Shown here: positions 62,791 through 64,000 of the stretch, in pieces | Layout of the letters: each line of letters begins with the position of its first letter | Numbering within the stretch: the stretch's first letter is position 1 | Origin: Paraflavisolibacter caeni | GTDB taxonomy: Bacteria; Bacteroidota; Bacteroidia; Chitinophagales; Chitinophagaceae | Length of the DNA stretch: 64,000 bases | Direction: 5' to 3' | Assembly (NCBI RefSeq): GCF_025628885.1 | Contig: NZ_JAOTIF010000026.1 | Coordinates: 1-64,000, forward strand | Notes under the pieces: generated by a model | Database searches by the model: none | The model's input: only the letters and a program-made list of their open reading frames with translations | Told to the model about the DNA's origin: nothing | Translations under genes and position numbers: made by a program

Positions 62791-63683
62791 ACTTGTAAGT
62801 TAGCACCATGCCGGTAATCTGAAGGCGACAATCCAACTTCTTTTTTGAAAAACTTGCCAAACGTGGATTGGTCAGGGAAGTTTAAAAGATTCCCTACCTG
62901 CTGAATAGTTAAACTGGGATCTTTCAACAACGCCTGCGCTTCTACTGCAACAGCGGCATCGATCCATTCACCTGCCGACTTACCCGTTACATATTTAACT
63001 GTTTCAGTCAAATATTTGGGCGTTACAAACATCTGGTCAGCATAAAACCGTACACCCCGCTCCTGCTTAAAATGACGGAACAACAGGTTATGAAACTGCC
63101 TGTTCAACTCCTCCTTTCTGGAAAGCTTTTTCTGTACCACCTGGAAATGCTTTTGATAGATAGCTTCAAAATCATGTAGCAATACCACAAGCAGGTTCCC
63201 TGTTATCTCTTTTCTGAAGGGATGACTCACCTCTTGGAACCTTCGCCAGATATAGATAAACAATTCTTTGAGCTGGTTAGCCTCAGATACATCCAGGTGC
63301 ACCACCGGGATCGCATTCACATTGGAAAACTGGAAAGTATCCAGGATATGAGGATTGATATAATTGGCCGCAAGAAATCGCTTGGAAAAAACTATAAACC
63401 TGCATAAGAAATCTTCGCTCGTTTGAATCACGCGTAAAACTTGGTGTGGCGTAGTAATGATCATGGAATTCGCACCACCCTCATATACATTCAGGTTTAC
63501 CTCCATCTTGGCCGTACCCCTGGAACAAATCCCAATGCTGTAACCATCAATGTGCATCGGCAAATCATGAATGCGCAGGAAATTTTGCTCATCCGAAACC
63601 AAAAAATCATTTGTGCTCCAGTCAAGCTGATAAATCTCTTTAATGTTTGCTATAGTAGTTTCTGTAAGCCTCGAAACAGCCAT
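62787..63683 (-). CDS. AraC-family transcriptional regulator
   Basis: From ATG 63683 (MAVSRLTETTI) the protein is 298 aa: an N-terminal cupin-like sensor domain (~30-150) and a C-terminal double-HTH domain (~195-298: FYADQMFVTPKYLTETVKYVTG, IQQVGNLLNFPDQSTFGKFFKKEVGLSPSDYR). It should bind DNA as an activator. It overlaps the VOC gene and is divergent from the outer-membrane protein gene at 63859, which it may also regulate. Confidence 0.93.
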   Translation of the reverse strand: MAVSRLTETTIANIKEIYQLDWSTNDFLVSDEQNFLRIHDLPMHIDGYSIGICSRGTAKMEVNLNVYEGGANSMIITTPHQVLRVIQTSEDFLCRFIVFSKRFLAANYINPHILDTFQFSNVNAIPVVHLDVSEANQLKELFIYIWRRFQEVSHPFRKEITGNLLVVLLHDFEAIYQKHFQVVQKKLSRKEELNRQFHNLLFRHFKQERGVRFYADQMFVTPKYLTETVKYVTGKSAGEWIDAAVAVEAQALLKDPSLTIQQVGNLLNFPDQSTFGKFFKKEVGLSPSDYRHGANLQV

Positions 63684-63858
63684 AACCAAAAATAACAACT
63701 AACCACCACTACCAATTCATTAATCCAAAATCCTATTATCCCACCCTCCACCACTCAGTACCCATAACATCCCTTTTTGACCAACATATCCGAAAAACTG
63801 ACCTAAATACAGCCCCCTACTTTTTCACCTTTGGCATCTGATTCAAGACCTCCAAAAA

Positions 63859-64000
63859 ATGAATATAAAAGATTACAGGTTTGTTTTTCTATTTCTATTG
63901 ATGACGACCATCGCACATGCACAGCAATTTGATGAAGCCTTCAGGCACCTGGTCGAAAGTGCTTATGAAAAAAATGACTCTATCAAAGTCAATAACATTC
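63859..64000 (+). CDS. exported protein, possibly TolC-like outer-membrane factor (runs off right edge)
   Basis: Forty-seven codons are visible: MNIKDYRFVFLFLLLMTTIA then HAQQFDEAFRHLVESAYEKND. This is a clear signal peptide with AQ cleavage and an amphipathic helix of the kind that opens TolC-family efflux proteins. The divergent AraC regulator supports an efflux locus. The family call is tentative because only the start is seen. The gap 63699-63858 holds no gene. Confidence 0.5.
   Translation, partial: MNIKDYRFVFLFLLMTTIAHAQQFDEAFRHLVESAYEKNDSIKVNNI

Noticed and set aside
63859-64000. Firm TolC assignment
   Set aside because: Only 47 codons are visible, enough for an exported protein but not for the family.

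Overview
The window looks like a chromosomal segment from a member of the Bacteroidota, most likely family Chitinophagaceae. The evidence is the gene content: a GLPGLI protein beside a PF14905-type outer-membrane barrel, many TlpA-type lipoproteins and exported thioredoxins, a BT4734-like primase with a DUF3987 helicase, exported proteins cleaved at Ala-Gln, an A+T-rich background, and a TAnnTTTG-type promoter box. Genus cannot be decided from what is visible. No rRNA, tRNA or CRISPR array was found.

Bases 1-16,900 hold a redox/outer-membrane cluster. Six genes encode exported thioredoxin-fold (TlpA-like) proteins with CxxC motifs (4286, 6517, 7553, 10097, 13971, 15465). They are mixed with a GLPGLI protein, a large beta-barrel protein, an aspartyl-protease-like lipoprotein and two copies of an uncharacterised lipoprotein (1-195 partial, 9126). 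Two paralogous minus-strand units share the same plan: a ~225-bp promoter/signal-peptide repeat, then variable cargo (barrel + GLPGLI, or one thioredoxin), then the lipoprotein. The gene at 13971 fuses that lipoprotein domain to a thioredoxin domain, which suggests the two proteins work together.

Bases 11,038-22,420 are mobile or recombined DNA. A 1,949-bp group II intron with its reverse transcriptase sits directly behind a Rho-independent terminator in one copy of a duplicated sequence; the other copy (around 16,940) is the empty site. A minus-strand cassette follows at 17,098-21,729: DUF3987/PriCT-type helicase, BT4734-like primase, excisionase-type HTH protein, small membrane protein and an uncharacterised alanine-rich protein. 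A divergent small HTH-like gene lies at 22,229. A truncated second copy of the helicase gene lies at 13,323. Tandem 9-nt and 11-nt iteron-like repeats occur in and around the cassette. No integrase is present.

Bases 22,602-31,353 encode exported proteins: a VWA lipoprotein, a probable outer-membrane barrel, a 1,195-aa secreted protein ending in a metzincin zinc-protease motif, a TPR-like exported protein and a small unknown protein. Converging on these from the other side is a four-gene minus-strand operon (38,823 to 31,418): ECF sigma factor, membrane-anchored anti-sigma/TPR protein, exported caspase-like peptidase and exported ankyrin-TPR-CHAT peptidase. This is the best candidate for an undescribed system: two exported clan CD peptidases linked to a sigma/anti-sigma pair whose TPR domain should face the periplasm.

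Bases 38,871-64,000 are mostly ordinary chromosomal genes: pseudouridine-5'-phosphate glycosidase, a pectinesterase-like beta-helix protein, a START protein, PAP2 phosphatase, an ABC exporter, a propeller/phosphoesterase, a sulfatase, a proteasome-like Ntn-hydrolase, VOC proteins, an LLM flavin oxidoreductase, transketolase, an ABC ATPase, an M23 peptidase, an FAD/Rieske oxidoreductase, peptidase E, a GerW-like protein, an OmpA protein, a HipA-like kinase with DUF3037, an AraC regulator and the start of a probable outer-membrane protein.
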